Source: DATBVX01 sp963696675 (GTDB lineage: Bacteria > Pseudomonadota > Gammaproteobacteria > Steroidobacterales > Steroidobacteraceae). Taken from it: a stretch of DNA of 64,000 nt. The notes under the pieces were generated by a model. It saw nothing but the letters and a program-made list of their open reading frames with translations, was not told the DNA's origin and searched no databases. The stretch lies in contig CAVOLM010000059.1 of assembly GCA_963696675.1 (NCBI GenBank), forward strand, positions 60,764 to 124,763, read 5' to 3'. Numbering within the stretch: position 1 is the stretch's first letter; every line of letters starts with the position of its first letter. Made by a program: the position numbers and the translations under genes. Shown piece after piece: positions 29,222 through 38,689 of the stretch.

Positions 29222-29635
29222 ATGAATCTGAAGGGCAGCAAAACCGAGAAGAATCTGAAGGATGCGTTTGCGGGCGAGTCCATGGCGAATCGCCGCTACC
29301 TGTACTTCGCAGCCAAGGCCGACGTCGAAGGCTTCAACGACGTCTCGGCGGTATTTCGTTCCACAGCCGAGGGTGAGACCGGGCACGCGCACGGGCACCT
29401 GGAGTACCTGGAGCAGGTCGGCGACCCCGCCACGGGCCTGCCGATCGGCGAGACGTCCAAGAACCTCAAGGCCGCCATCGCCGGTGAGACCCACGAGTAC
29501 ACCGATATGTATCCGGGAATGGCCAAAGCGGCGCGAGAGGAAGGATTCCAGGAAATCGCCGACTGGTTCGAGACCCTCGCCAAGGCCGAACGCTCGCACG
29601 CCAATCGCTTCCAGAAAGCACTCGACGCGCTCTGA
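29222..29635 (+). CDS. Rubrerythrin (ferritin-like di-iron domain only)
   Basis: A 137-residue di-iron protein that probably reduces hydrogen peroxide. Iron-binding Glu and His residues lie in FAGESMANRRYLYFA, TAEGETGHAHGHLEYL, GETHEYTDMYPGMA and AKAERSHANRF. The C-terminal rubredoxin domain of classic rubrerythrin is absent, so electrons must come from another protein; the Fe-S protein encoded 26 bases downstream is a natural candidate. GGAGG lies 9 bases before the ATG. It leads a three-gene set with the Fe-S protein and DUF3501. Confidence 0.9.
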   Translation: MNLKGSKTEKNLKDAFAGESMANRRYLYFAAKADVEGFNDVSAVFRSTAEGETGHAHGHLEYLEQVGDPATGLPIGETSKNLKAAIAGETHEYTDMYPGMAKAAREEGFQEIADWFETLAKAERSHANRFQKALDAL

Positions 29636-29661
29636 TCGGACGGCAGTTCGCCAGCCGATCC

Positions 29662-31011
29662 ATGTCCAACGAGCTGCCGGGCGGCAGGCGCGAAGGGAGC
29701 CTGGAAGCACCCACGCGCCATCCGCTGGGTTGGGATCAACCCGAATTCTACGCGCCAGCCGCGCTCGAGAAGGAACTCGAGCGCGTGTTCGACATCTGCC
29801 ACGGTTGCCGGCGCTGCTTCAATCTCTGTAACGCGTTTCCGACGCTGTTCGATGCGGTCGATGCGACCGCAAGCGGCGAGGTTGCGGCCGTCGAGCGCAA
29901 GGCGTTCTGGGAAGTCGTGGATCACTGCTACCTGTGCGACATGTGCTACATGACCAAGTGTCCATACGTGCCGCCGCATCCATGGAACGTCGACTTCCCG
30001 CATCTCATGTTGCGCGCCAAGGCCCTACGGCATGCGCAGGGCGAAACGCGCTGGCGCGACAAGGTGCTGAGCTCGACCGAAGCAGTCGGCCGGATCGCCG
30101 GCATTCCGGTGGTGGTGGAAGCAGTGAATGCCGTCAATCGCAGCCCGAGCGGACGACGCCTCCTGCAGAAAGCGCTCGGCGTGCACGTCAACGCCCCGGT
30201 GCCGAAGTACTACAGCCGCACGTTTCGGCGGCGCGACCGCAAGCGGGTGCCGCTCGCGACGCCGCCACAGAGCAGCGCGGAAACCCGTGGCAAGGTGGCG
30301 CTATTCGTCACCTGTTACTGCAATCGGAACGAGCCCGACATCGCCGCGGACCTGGTCAAAGTCTTTGAGCACAACGGCATCGCGGTTGCTGCAACTCCCG
30401 GCGAGCGGTGCTGCGGCATGCCGAAGCTCGAGCTCGGCGACCTCGAGAGCGTCGCGAAGCTCGGCAAGGCAAATGTGGCCGCGCTCGCGGACCGCATCGA
30501 TGCCGGACACGACGTGGTCGCGCCGGTTCCCTCTTGCGTGCTCATGTTCAAGCAGGAGCTGCCGTTGATGTTTCCCGACGACGCGGCAGTCGCTAAAGTC
30601 CGGGACCACATTTTCGATCCCTTCGAATACCTGATGCTGCGTCACCGCGCTGGCCTGCTGAGAACAGACTTCAAGCAACCACTTGGAAAGATTGCCTACC
30701 ATGTGCCGTGTCACTTGCGGGTGCAGAACCTCGGGCTTAAGACGCGCGATGTTCTCATGCTGGTGCCGGGCACCAGTTTCGAAGTGATCGAGCGCTGCTC
30801 GGGCCACAACGGCACCTACGCGGTGAAGCAGGAATTTCACGAGATTTCCATGAAGATCGGCCGCCCTGTTGCGCAGCGCGTTGCTGCCAGCGGCGCAGAC
30901 CACTATTCGAGTGATTGCCCGATGGCGGGGCACCAGATCGAGGCTGGCATCGATCGCTTGAGCGCGCCCGAGCATCCGTTGACGTTGCTGCGCATGGCCT
31001 ACGGATTGTGA
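29662..31011 (+). CDS. GlpC/HdrD-like Fe-S oxidoreductase
   Basis: A 449-residue cytoplasmic protein with two [4Fe-4S] ferredoxin motifs (Cys46/49/52/56 and Cys89/92/95/100) and two cysteine-rich CCG-type domains: GERCCGMPKLELGD with VPSCVLMFKQE in the first, and ERCSGHNGTYAVKQE with SSDCPMAG in the second. This layout is shared with GlpC and heterodisulfide-reductase subunit D, which pass electrons between a flavoprotein and a quinone or thiol. No flavin partner is next to it. Position between rubrerythrin and DUF3501 suggests it feeds electrons to the rubrerythrin, which is inference. It overlaps the next gene by 4 bases. Confidence 0.88.
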   Translation: MSNELPGGRREGSLEAPTRHPLGWDQPEFYAPAALEKELERVFDICHGCRRCFNLCNAFPTLFDAVDATASGEVAAVERKAFWEVVDHCYLCDMCYMTKCPYVPPHPWNVDFPHLMLRAKALRHAQGETRWRDKVLSSTEAVGRIAGIPVVVEAVNAVNRSPSGRRLLQKALGVHVNAPVPKYYSRTFRRRDRKRVPLATPPQSSAETRGKVALFVTCYCNRNEPDIAADLVKVFEHNGIAVAATPGERCCGMPKLELGDLESVAKLGKANVAALADRIDAGHDVVAPVPSCVLMFKQELPLMFPDDAAVAKVRDHIFDPFEYLMLRHRAGLLRTDFKQPLGKIAYHVPCHLRVQNLGLKTRDVLMLVPGTSFEVIERCSGHNGTYAVKQEFHEISMKIGRPVAQRVAASGADHYSSDCPMAGHQIEAGIDRLSAPEHPLTLLRMAYGL

Positions 31012-31613
31012 AGAAGCTCGCGCCGAATGAGCTCATGGGCCTGGAGCAGTACGCGCGCGAGCGCGCGACCTTTCGGGCGCGCGTGCTGGGGCACAAGAAG
31101 AACCGCCACCTGGCCGTGGGGCCGAACTGCACGTGGGTGTTCGAGGATCGGCTGACGATTCAGTACCAGGTGCAGGAAATGCTGCGCGCAGAGCGGATCT
31201 TCGAGCCCGCAGGCATTGCGGATGAGCTCGCGGCGTACAACCCTCTCATTCCCGACGGTAGTAATTGGAAAGTGACGCTGCTGATCGAGTTCACGGACCC
31301 GGCCGAAAGGCGGGTCGCGCTCGCGAAGCTGCGCGGTTTTGAGAAGCGTTGCTGGATCCAGGTGGATGCTCACGAGCGGGTTTGGGCGATTCCCGACGAG
31401 GACCTCGAGCGCGAGACCGACGAGAAGACTTCCTCGGTACATTTCCTGCGGTTCGAGCTCGAGGCCACGATGCGCCACGCGCTCAAGGCGGGCTCGAAGT
31501 TCGGCGTTGGGGTCGATCACGAGCACTACCGGCACGCGATCGGGCACGTGCCGGATGAAGTGCGCGTCGCGCTCATCGCCGATCTCGACGATCCGGCTGC
31601 GGTGCGCGGGTAG
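31008..31613 (+). CDS. DUF3501 family protein
   Basis: A 201-residue protein from a GTG at 31008 whose GTGA overlaps the stop of the Fe-S gene. It begins VKKLAPNELMGLEQYARERATFR and contains FEDRLTIQYQVQEMLRAERI and SSVHFLRFELEATMRHALKAG, typical of DUF3501. It is soluble and has no Cys motif for a cofactor. The function is not known. Coupled translation with the Fe-S oxidoreductase, and linkage to rubrerythrin, point to a shared redox or peroxide-defence role. Confidence 0.85.
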   Translation: MKKLAPNELMGLEQYARERATFRARVLGHKKNRHLAVGPNCTWVFEDRLTIQYQVQEMLRAERIFEPAGIADELAAYNPLIPDGSNWKVTLLIEFTDPAERRVALAKLRGFEKRCWIQVDAHERVWAIPDEDLERETDEKTSSVHFLRFELEATMRHALKAGSKFGVGVDHEHYRHAIGHVPDEVRVALIADLDDPAAVRG

Positions 31614-31713
31614 CGAGGTTGCGCCTCTCGACCCAACTCGCCGCGCACATGCGGCGGTCGTCTTGTACAATCGCGCGCGTTCCGTTCAGCCGGCCCAGGT
31701 GATATAGCGCGCG

Positions 31714-33600
31714 ATGGCCCAGTCTTACACCGCCTCCGATATCGAGGTCCTGAGCGGCCTCGACCCCGTGCGTCGCCGGCCGGGGATGTACACCGACACC
31801 CGCACTCCGAACCACCTCGCCCACGAGGTCATCGACAACAGCGTCGATGAGGCGATCAGCGGCCACTGCAAGAACATCCAGCTGACCGTTCACAAGGATG
31901 GTTCGCTCGAAGTGGAAGACGACGGCCGCGGCATGCCGGTCGACATCCATCCCAAAGAGAAGATCTCGGGCGTCGAACTGATCCTCACGCGGTTGCACGC
32001 GGGCGGGAAGTTCTCCGACAAGAACTACGAGTTCGCCGGCGGCCTGCACGGCGTCGGGGTCTCGGTCGTCAATGCGCTCTCGAGGAATCTCGAGTGCTGG
32101 GTACGGCGTGGCGGCAAGGAATACAACATCAGTTTCAAGGATGGGCGTGCCAAGCGGAAGCTCGAAGTCGTGGGGGAGGTGGGGCAGAAGAATACCGGCA
32201 CGACGGTGCGCTTCTGGCCGGATCCGCAGTTTTTCGATTCGGAGAAATTCTCGATCCCGCGGCTCAAGCACGTGCTGCGTGCCAAGGCCGTGCTGTGCCC
32301 GGGGCTCAAGGTCCGGCTGAAGGTCGAAGCGACCGGCGAGAAAGAAGAGTGGTTCTACGCCGGCGGACTGTCGCAGTACCTCCTCGATCAGCTCAAAGAG
32401 GGCGAGTGGCTGCCGCAGGAGCCTTTTGCCGGTGACTTCAAAAGCGAGCGCGAAGCGGCCGAGTGGGCCTTCGTCTGGTTGCTCGAGGGCGAGCATCCGG
32501 TCACTGAGAGCTACGTGAATCTGATACCGACCACCGAGGGCGGCACGCATGTGAATGGTTTGCGTACCGGAGTGACGGATTCGGTGCGTGAGTTCTGCGA
32601 GTTTCGCAACTTGGTGCCGAGGGGCGTAAAGCTGACGCCGGAAGATGTCTTCGATCGCGTGAGCTATGTGCTGTCTGTAAAGATGCTGAACCCGCAGTTC
32701 GCCGGGCAGATGAAGGAAAAACTGGGCTCACGCGAGAGCGCTGCGTTCGTCGGCGGCGTGGTGAAGGATGCGTTCGCGCTGTGGCTCAACCAGCATCCCG
32801 ACGCCGGTGAGCGCATCGCCCAGCTCGCCATCGCCAACGCGCAGGCGCGCCTGAAGTCGGCGCAAAAAGTAGCGCGCAAGCGCATCACGAGCGGGCCGGC
32901 ATTGCCGGGCAAACTCGCCGACTGCACCAGCCAGGATCCGGAGCGCGCAGAACTTTTTCTTGTCGAAGGTGATTCTGCCGGCGGTTCCGCCAAGCAGGCG
33001 CGTGACAAGGACTACCAGGCGATCATGCCGCTGCGGGGCAAGATCCTGAACACCTGGGAAGTCGAGCCGGGGGAGATTCTCAAATCGCAGGAAGTGCACG
33101 ACATCGCGGTGGCGCTCGGCGTCGATCCGGGATCGCAGGACCTGAGTGCGCTGCGCTATCACAAGATCTGCATCCTTGCGGATGCCGACTCGGACGGGCA
33201 GCACATTGCAACACTCTTGTGCGCCTTGTTCCTGCGGCATTTCAGGCCAGTAGTCATGGCGGGGCACGTGTTCGTGGCGATGCCGCCGCTGTATCGAATC
33301 GACGTGGGCAAGCAGGTTTTCTACGCGCTCGATGATGCCGAACGCCAGGGGGTCATGGATCGGATCGCAGCGGAGAGCATTCGAGGCAAAGTCACGGTAA
33401 TGCGCTTCAAGGGTCTGGGCGAAATGAATCCGCCGCAGCTGCGTGAAACCGTGATGGCGCCACAGACACGGCGGCTCCTGCAACTCACGATCAGCGGCAA
33501 CGACAAGACCGATCAGTTGATGGACATGCTGCTCGCCAAGAAGCGCGCCTCCGACCGGCGCGAGTGGCTCGAGACCAAAGGAAACCTCGCGCAGGTATGA
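31714..33600 (+). CDS. parE: DNA topoisomerase IV subunit B
   Basis: ParE is the ATPase subunit of topoisomerase IV, which unlinks daughter chromosomes. GHKL ATPase motifs are HEVIDNSVDEAISG, EDDGRGMPVDIHP and GGLHGVGVSVVNALS. The TOPRIM domain has LVEGDSAGGSAKQARD and ADADSDGQHI. The length of 628 residues fits. A TACAAT hexamer about 40 bases upstream may be its -10 box. Its stop overlaps the parC start (ATGA). Confidence 0.97.
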   Translation: MAQSYTASDIEVLSGLDPVRRRPGMYTDTRTPNHLAHEVIDNSVDEAISGHCKNIQLTVHKDGSLEVEDDGRGMPVDIHPKEKISGVELILTRLHAGGKFSDKNYEFAGGLHGVGVSVVNALSRNLECWVRRGGKEYNISFKDGRAKRKLEVVGEVGQKNTGTTVRFWPDPQFFDSEKFSIPRLKHVLRAKAVLCPGLKVRLKVEATGEKEEWFYAGGLSQYLLDQLKEGEWLPQEPFAGDFKSEREAAEWAFVWLLEGEHPVTESYVNLIPTTEGGTHVNGLRTGVTDSVREFCEFRNLVPRGVKLTPEDVFDRVSYVLSVKMLNPQFAGQMKEKLGSRESAAFVGGVVKDAFALWLNQHPDAGERIAQLAIANAQARLKSAQKVARKRITSGPALPGKLADCTSQDPERAELFLVEGDSAGGSAKQARDKDYQAIMPLRGKILNTWEVEPGEILKSQEVHDIAVALGVDPGSQDLSALRYHKICILADADSDGQHIATLLCALFLRHFRPVVMAGHVFVAMPPLYRIDVGKQVFYALDDAERQGVMDRIAAESIRGKVTVMRFKGLGEMNPPQLRETVMAPQTRRLLQLTISGNDKTDQLMDMLLAKKRASDRREWLETKGNLAQV

Positions 33601-35852
33601 CGGATCAGCCGGAACTGAACTTCGAAGGCATCGAGAAGCAGCCCCTCAGGACCTTCACCGAAAAAGCGTACCTCGATTATTCGATGTACGTGATTCTCGA
33701 TCGCGCCCTTCCGGCGCTCGGCGACGGACTCAAGCCGGTGCAGCGCCGGATCACCTACGCAATGAGCGAGCTCGGCCTCAACGCCGGCGCCAAGCACAAG
33801 AAATCGGCGCGCACCGTCGGGGATGTCATCGGCAAGTTTCATCCGCACGGCGACTCCGCCTGCTACGAAGCCATGGTCCACATGGCACAGCCCTTCTCGT
33901 ACCGCTACCCGATCGTCGATGGTCAGGGCAACTGGGGATCGACGGACGATCCGAAGTCCTTCGCGGCGATGCGCTACACCGAGTCACGGCTGACGCAGTA
34001 CGCAAGCCTCCTGCTGAGCGAGCTTGCTCAGGGAACAGTCGAGTGGCAGCCGAACTTCGACGGCACGCTCGAAGAACCGCTGATTCTGCCCGCGCGAGTA
34101 CCGAACCTGCTGCTCAATGGAACCTCGGGAATCGCGGTCGGCATGGCGACCGACATTCCGCCCCACAACCTGCGTGAAGTGGTGGCGGCGTGCGTGCATC
34201 TGATTGATGACCCCGAGGTCACGGTGCGCAAGCTGTGCCAGCACATCAAGGGGCCGGACCTCCCGACCGGTGGAGAGATCATTTCGCCGCGCAAGGAACT
34301 GATCGATTTCTATTCCTCGGGAGCCGGCGCTTTTCGTGCCCGCGCGACCTATGAAGTCGAAGAGGGCGACATCGTCATCACCTCGCTCCCGTTCCAGGTC
34401 TCGGGCTCACGGATTCTCGAACAGATCGCCGAGCAGATGCAGGCGAAGAAGCTCCCGATGGTGGAAGACGTGCGCGATGAATCGGATCACGAGAATCCGA
34501 CACGCCTCGTGATCGTGCCGCGCTCGAACCGCGTCGACACCGAACAACTGATGACGCACCTGTTCGCGACCACGGACCTGGAACGCAGCTATCGGGTCAA
34601 CCTCAACGTGATCGGCCTCGATGGCCGGCCGAGGGTATTCAACCTCAAAGAGCTGCTGGAAGAGTGGCTCAAATTCCGCCTCGACACCGTCACGCGACGC
34701 CTGAAGTTCCGCCTCGACAAGGTCTTGAGGCGCCTGCACATCCTCGAAGGGTTGCTGATCGTCTACCTCAACCTCGACGAGGTGATCCGCATCATCCGCC
34801 GCGAGGAGGAGCCGAAGCCCGTGCTCATGAAGCGCTTCAAGCTGAGCGACGAGCAGGCCGAGGCGATTCTCGAGACCAAGTTACGGCACCTCGCGAAGCT
34901 CGAGGAGATGCGTATCAAGGGCGAGCAGAAAGAACTTGAGACCGAGCGTGAAGACCTCGAGGCGACGCTCAAGAGCAAGGCGAGATTGCGCAAGCTGGTG
35001 CGCGAGGAGCTGATTGCCGACGCCGAGCAGCACGGCGATGAACGGCGCACGCGTATCGTCGAGCGCGAAGCCGCGCAGGCGATCGATGAGACCGAGCTCG
35101 TAGCGACTGAACCCGTGACCGTGGTGCTGTCCACGCGCGGCTGGGTCCGTGCGGCAAAGGGTCACGACATCGATGCCCGGGCGCTCAGCTACAAGACGGG
35201 CGACGAGTTTCAGGCGGCGGCGTTCGGCAAGTCCACGCAGCTTGCGGTCTTTCTCGACAGCACCGGCCGCGCATACAGTCTTCCCGCACACACCTTGCCG
35301 TCCGCGCGCGGGCAGGGTGAGCCGTTGTCAGGGCGGCTGAATCCGCCCGATGGCGCCACCTTTGCCGGCGTGCTGATCGGCGAGCCTGAAGACCTGTGGC
35401 TGGTGGCGAGCGATGCGGGTTACGGCTTCACGGTGCGGCTCAAGGAGCTGCATTCGCGTAACCGTGCCGGGAAGCTCGTGCTGCGAGTGCCCGAGGGCGG
35501 AAAAGTGCTGCCGGCCTCACCGGTACCGGCGGATCTTCAATCACTGGTCGCCGTGGTGAGTTCGGACGGCAAGATGCTGGCGTTTCCGGTCGCCGAAGTG
35601 CCGGAGCTGCCGCGTGGCAAGGGCAACAAGCTGTTTGGCATCTCGGGCAAGAAGTTCGCGGCGCGCGAGGAATATCTCACCGCGATCACGGTGCTGCCCC
35701 CGGATCGAAAGCTCGTCATCCTGAGCGGCGAGCGGCGCATGACGCTGTCGTTCGCGGAGCTCGAGCCTTACCGGGGTGCACGCGGCCAGCGCGGCGCGAT
35801 GTTGCCGCGCGGTTGGCGCAAGGTGGATCGGCTCGAGTCGCTTCCGGCGTAA
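33597..35852 (+). CDS. parC: DNA topoisomerase IV subunit A
   Basis: ParC cuts and rejoins DNA in topoisomerase IV. The catalytic Tyr is Tyr127 in AAMRYTESRL. The quinolone-determining region reads HPHGDSACYEAM, with Ser87 and Glu91 (equivalent to E. coli Ser80 and Glu84) in the sensitive state. The second half forms the ParC-type beta-pinwheel DNA-wrapping domain (AFGKSTQLAVFLDSTGRAYSL and similar blades). The ATG at 33597 lies inside the parE stop codon; an open extension to 33564 is within parE. Confidence 0.97.
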   Translation: MTDQPELNFEGIEKQPLRTFTEKAYLDYSMYVILDRALPALGDGLKPVQRRITYAMSELGLNAGAKHKKSARTVGDVIGKFHPHGDSACYEAMVHMAQPFSYRYPIVDGQGNWGSTDDPKSFAAMRYTESRLTQYASLLLSELAQGTVEWQPNFDGTLEEPLILPARVPNLLLNGTSGIAVGMATDIPPHNLREVVAACVHLIDDPEVTVRKLCQHIKGPDLPTGGEIISPRKELIDFYSSGAGAFRARATYEVEEGDIVITSLPFQVSGSRILEQIAEQMQAKKLPMVEDVRDESDHENPTRLVIVPRSNRVDTEQLMTHLFATTDLERSYRVNLNVIGLDGRPRVFNLKELLEEWLKFRLDTVTRRLKFRLDKVLRRLHILEGLLIVYLNLDEVIRIIRREEEPKPVLMKRFKLSDEQAEAILETKLRHLAKLEEMRIKGEQKELETEREDLEATLKSKARLRKLVREELIADAEQHGDERRTRIVEREAAQAIDETELVATEPVTVVLSTRGWVRAAKGHDIDARALSYKTGDEFQAAAFGKSTQLAVFLDSTGRAYSLPAHTLPSARGQGEPLSGRLNPPDGATFAGVLIGEPEDLWLVASDAGYGFTVRLKELHSRNRAGKLVLRVPEGGKVLPASPVPADLQSLVAVVSSDGKMLAFPVAEVPELPRGKGNKLFGISGKKFAAREEYLTAITVLPPDRKLVILSGERRMTLSFAELEPYRGARGQRGAMLPRGWRKVDRLESLPA

Positions 35853-35862
35853 GAGCGGCCGA

Positions 35863-37974
35863 CTAACGGCTGCCGATGACGACCTCTTCGGGAGCGTTGA
35901 CGAAATAGCCCTGGATGAATTCGACGCCGAGCTGCCACAGCACCGCCATGGTGTTGGCGTCCTCGACCCGTTCGGCGATCGTCTCGACCTTTTTCTGCTT
36001 CGCCGTCGCGACGAAAAGCTTCACCTTCTGTTGCAGCTCGTTGTTGGTGGCGAGTCCCTGCATCAAGGAGCCATCGACCTTGATGAACTGCACGGGTATG
36101 GCAGCGAGCAGCGCCACAGGATCGCGCCCGGCGCCGAAATGCTCCAGGGCGGTGGAGAACCCCAGCTTGTGCAGCGTAAGCACTAGCTCCTTGGTCTGAT
36201 TCAGATACTGCGTAGCTGTTTCTTCGGTAATCTCGAAACAGATGCGTCGTGATTCGATGCGGATCGCCTTGAGCTGGTTCTGCAGCCATGGCGCCAGGGA
36301 ACGATCCAGCACGCTGTCCTTGGAAAGGCGCACGAAAATCCGTGCCGGCTGGCGCGCCGCGCAGAATGACATCGACGCGCCGATCACCCAGCGGTCGATG
36401 TTCTTCATCAGGTCGTTGCGCTCTGCCGCTTCCATGAACTCGGAAGGCAACACTTCCTTGCCAGACTCATCGAGCATTCGCACCAGTACGTCGAACATGC
36501 CCTTGTCTTCGCCTTGCAGGCTGGCGATCGGCTGCTGCACCAGACGGAAACGGTTTTCCATCAATGCAGCCTTGATGTGCTTGACCCATATCTGGTCGTA
36601 GGCCTGGACACGCGTGTCAGTGTCGGCCTTGTCGACGGTGTAGAAACGACTTCCGCCCTCGTCACGGCCGCGCTTGTTGGCGGCGGCCGCGTCCGCAAGC
36701 GCCTTGGCGACATCGGAATTGGCTGGCGGCAGGACGCCAAGGCCGACGGTGCAGGTCGCTGAGAACGATTTCTGCGCGATCTGGAATACGTTCCCGGCCA
36801 CCCGCTTCACGAAATGATCTGCCCACGCGTCCACATCGCGCACGGCACCGCGTTCCAGCAACACCACGAAGCTGTTGCCGCCAAAACGTCCCGCCAGGTC
36901 ATTTGGCGCAAGCTGGTCGCGCAGCAGCTCGGCGAACGCCACCAGGAAATCCTCGCTCGCGAGTACTCCAATGTCAGCCTGGATGCTGCCGAACTTGTCG
37001 GGCTTGATGTAGGCCAGTTGGCGCACGCCGCCTTTCACCGGCTCGGCCAGGCGCGCCTGCAATTCCTCGATCAGGTAACGTCGATGCAGAAAGCGCGTCG
37101 ACGGATCGCGGCGCAGGGCGTCCTTGAGTTCCTTCTCGATTTCCTGCCCGCCGGAACCTCGAGGCGAGGGCACGCACACTCGTACGCTCGGTTCGCCGTC
37201 GAATTCACTGGCTTCGACCTGCAACTCCAGCGCGAGTGTCGAGCCATCGCTCAGTTGAGCGCTGGCCCGCAGGGTGTGATCGGACCATTTGCCCTGCATG
37301 CAGGCGACCAGTGCCCCCTTGAGCGCGGCGTGCGTCTCGCCTTCGAACAGGTCCATCAGTGGCTGACCGATCAGCTCGTCAGGTTCGCCGAAGCCGAAGA
37401 GCTCGAGCCAGGCCGGGTTGGCGTCGACGATGATGCCGTCACTCACATGTGCGATCGCATCCGCGGAACCCGCCATGAAGGCCTGCAGCTGTTTCTTGTA
37501 CTCGCGCGCGGAGGACAGCGTTGAATTCAAGGCGCGCTCCAGCCGGAAGGCGCGCAGCTCGCGGCTCACGACTGACTGCAGGCGACTGCGATTGGCGAGC
37601 GAAACCACATCCTGGGCGCCGAGCCGCAGTGCCTCTGCGATCATTTCCTCATCGATGCCGTCGCGCGCGAGCAGCACCGGCACCTCGGGTCCGAACTGCG
37701 AGCGGATTTTCATGACCGAGCCGAGGTCGATGCCAGGCTCCACGAAAACCAGCAGCATCTCCGGGTTGATCTGTGTAAGCGCATCGCCGAGATCGCGGAT
37801 GTCCGAGATCCAGGTGCAATGTGCGGGGTGACCGGCGTTGCGCAGGGTGCTGTTGACGGCTTCGACGTGATCCTGGCTGCGCGTCACGACGATCATCGGT
37901 ACGGCGGCCTGCTCATTCAATGTGCTGTCCTTGCGATCGGGAAAACCCGAAGCGGATGCTGCGTTCGCGTTCAT
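35863..37974 (-). CDS. FimX-like protein: response-regulator-like, PAS, degenerate GGDEF and degenerate EAL domains
   Basis: A 703-residue protein. Residues about 25-145 resemble a receiver domain, 150-270 a PAS domain (DGIIVDANPAWLELFGFG), 290-440 a GGDEF fold and 460-700 an EAL fold. The cyclase signature is GGNSF in place of GGDEF, and the phosphodiesterase signature is FDVLVR in place of EALLR, so neither activity is expected. This matches FimX of Pseudomonas/Xanthomonas, a c-di-GMP receptor that controls type IV pilus assembly at the pole. fimV, another polar pilus gene, lies 7 kb away. It is convergent with parC. Confidence 0.85.
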   Translation of the reverse strand: MNANAASASGFPDRKDSTLNEQAAVPMIVVTRSQDHVEAVNSTLRNAGHPAHCTWISDIRDLGDALTQINPEMLLVFVEPGIDLGSVMKIRSQFGPEVPVLLARDGIDEEMIAEALRLGAQDVVSLANRSRLQSVVSRELRAFRLERALNSTLSSAREYKKQLQAFMAGSADAIAHVSDGIIVDANPAWLELFGFGEPDELIGQPLMDLFEGETHAALKGALVACMQGKWSDHTLRASAQLSDGSTLALELQVEASEFDGEPSVRVCVPSPRGSGGQEIEKELKDALRRDPSTRFLHRRYLIEELQARLAEPVKGGVRQLAYIKPDKFGSIQADIGVLASEDFLVAFAELLRDQLAPNDLAGRFGGNSFVVLLERGAVRDVDAWADHFVKRVAGNVFQIAQKSFSATCTVGLGVLPPANSDVAKALADAAAANKRGRDEGGSRFYTVDKADTDTRVQAYDQIWVKHIKAALMENRFRLVQQPIASLQGEDKGMFDVLVRMLDESGKEVLPSEFMEAAERNDLMKNIDRWVIGASMSFCAARQPARIFVRLSKDSVLDRSLAPWLQNQLKAIRIESRRICFEITEETATQYLNQTKELVLTLHKLGFSTALEHFGAGRDPVALLAAIPVQFIKVDGSLMQGLATNNELQQKVKLFVATAKQKKVETIAERVEDANTMAVLWQLGVEFIQGYFVNAPEEVVIGSR

Positions 37975-38109
37975 TACCGCCCTGAAGACCCCTGCGAAGG
38001 CGCGGATTGTAGCACCCCCGATTTCAACAACTTGTGACGTGCTACCATACGCGCCCTCTTCAGAACCCCCCGGGATGCCATATTCCGGGGCCCAACGAGC
38101 CTCGAGGCG

Positions 38110-38679
38110 ATGTCCAGTTACAACACCAACGAGTTCCGTGCCGGGCTCAAGATCCTGCTCGACAAAGATCCGTACTCAATTGTCGAAAATGAGTTCGTAA
38201 AGCCTGGCAAGGGCCAGGCTTTCAACCGCGTGAAGATCCGCAATCTGAAGACCGGGCGCGTCATCGAGCGCACGTTCAAGTCCGGCGAGTCAGTCGATGC
38301 CGCGGACGTGGTCGACTCGGACATGCAGTATCTCTACAACGATGGGGATTTCTGGCACTTCATGGTGCCGGAAACATTCGAGCAGTACGCGGCTTCAAAA
38401 GCGGTCGTCGGCGAGGGCGCGATCTGGCTCAAGGATGGTGATGTCTGCATCATCACGTTGTGGAACAACGTGCCGCTGGTGGTCACACCACCCGCGCACG
38501 TCGAACTCAAGGTGATCGAAACGGATCCCGGCGTGCGCGGTGACACCGCGACGGGCGGGCAGAAGCCGGCGAAGCTCGAGACGGGCGCCGTGGTCCGCGT
38601 CCCGCTCTTCATCAACGAAGGCGAGATCATCCGGGTCGACACTCGCTCTGGCGCCTACATCTCGCGCGCCAAGCAATAG
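38110..38679 (+). CDS. efp: Elongation factor P
   Basis: EF-P rescues ribosomes stalled on polyproline. The three beta domains are recognisable, and the modified Lys is Lys34 in the loop VKPGKGQAF. That Lys is the target of EpmA, encoded in reverse 0.5 kb downstream, so this organism should beta-lysylate EF-P. The partner aminomutase EpmB is not in the window. Length (189) is normal. Polyproline stretches in the nearby SPOR and FimV proteins are possible clients. Confidence 0.96.
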   Translation: MSSYNTNEFRAGLKILLDKDPYSIVENEFVKPGKGQAFNRVKIRNLKTGRVIERTFKSGESVDAADVVDSDMQYLYNDGDFWHFMVPETFEQYAASKAVVGEGAIWLKDGDVCIITLWNNVPLVVTPPAHVELKVIETDPGVRGDTATGGQKPAKLETGAVVRVPLFINEGEIIRVDTRSGAYISRAKQ

Positions 38680-38689
38680 GCGCGTCGCC

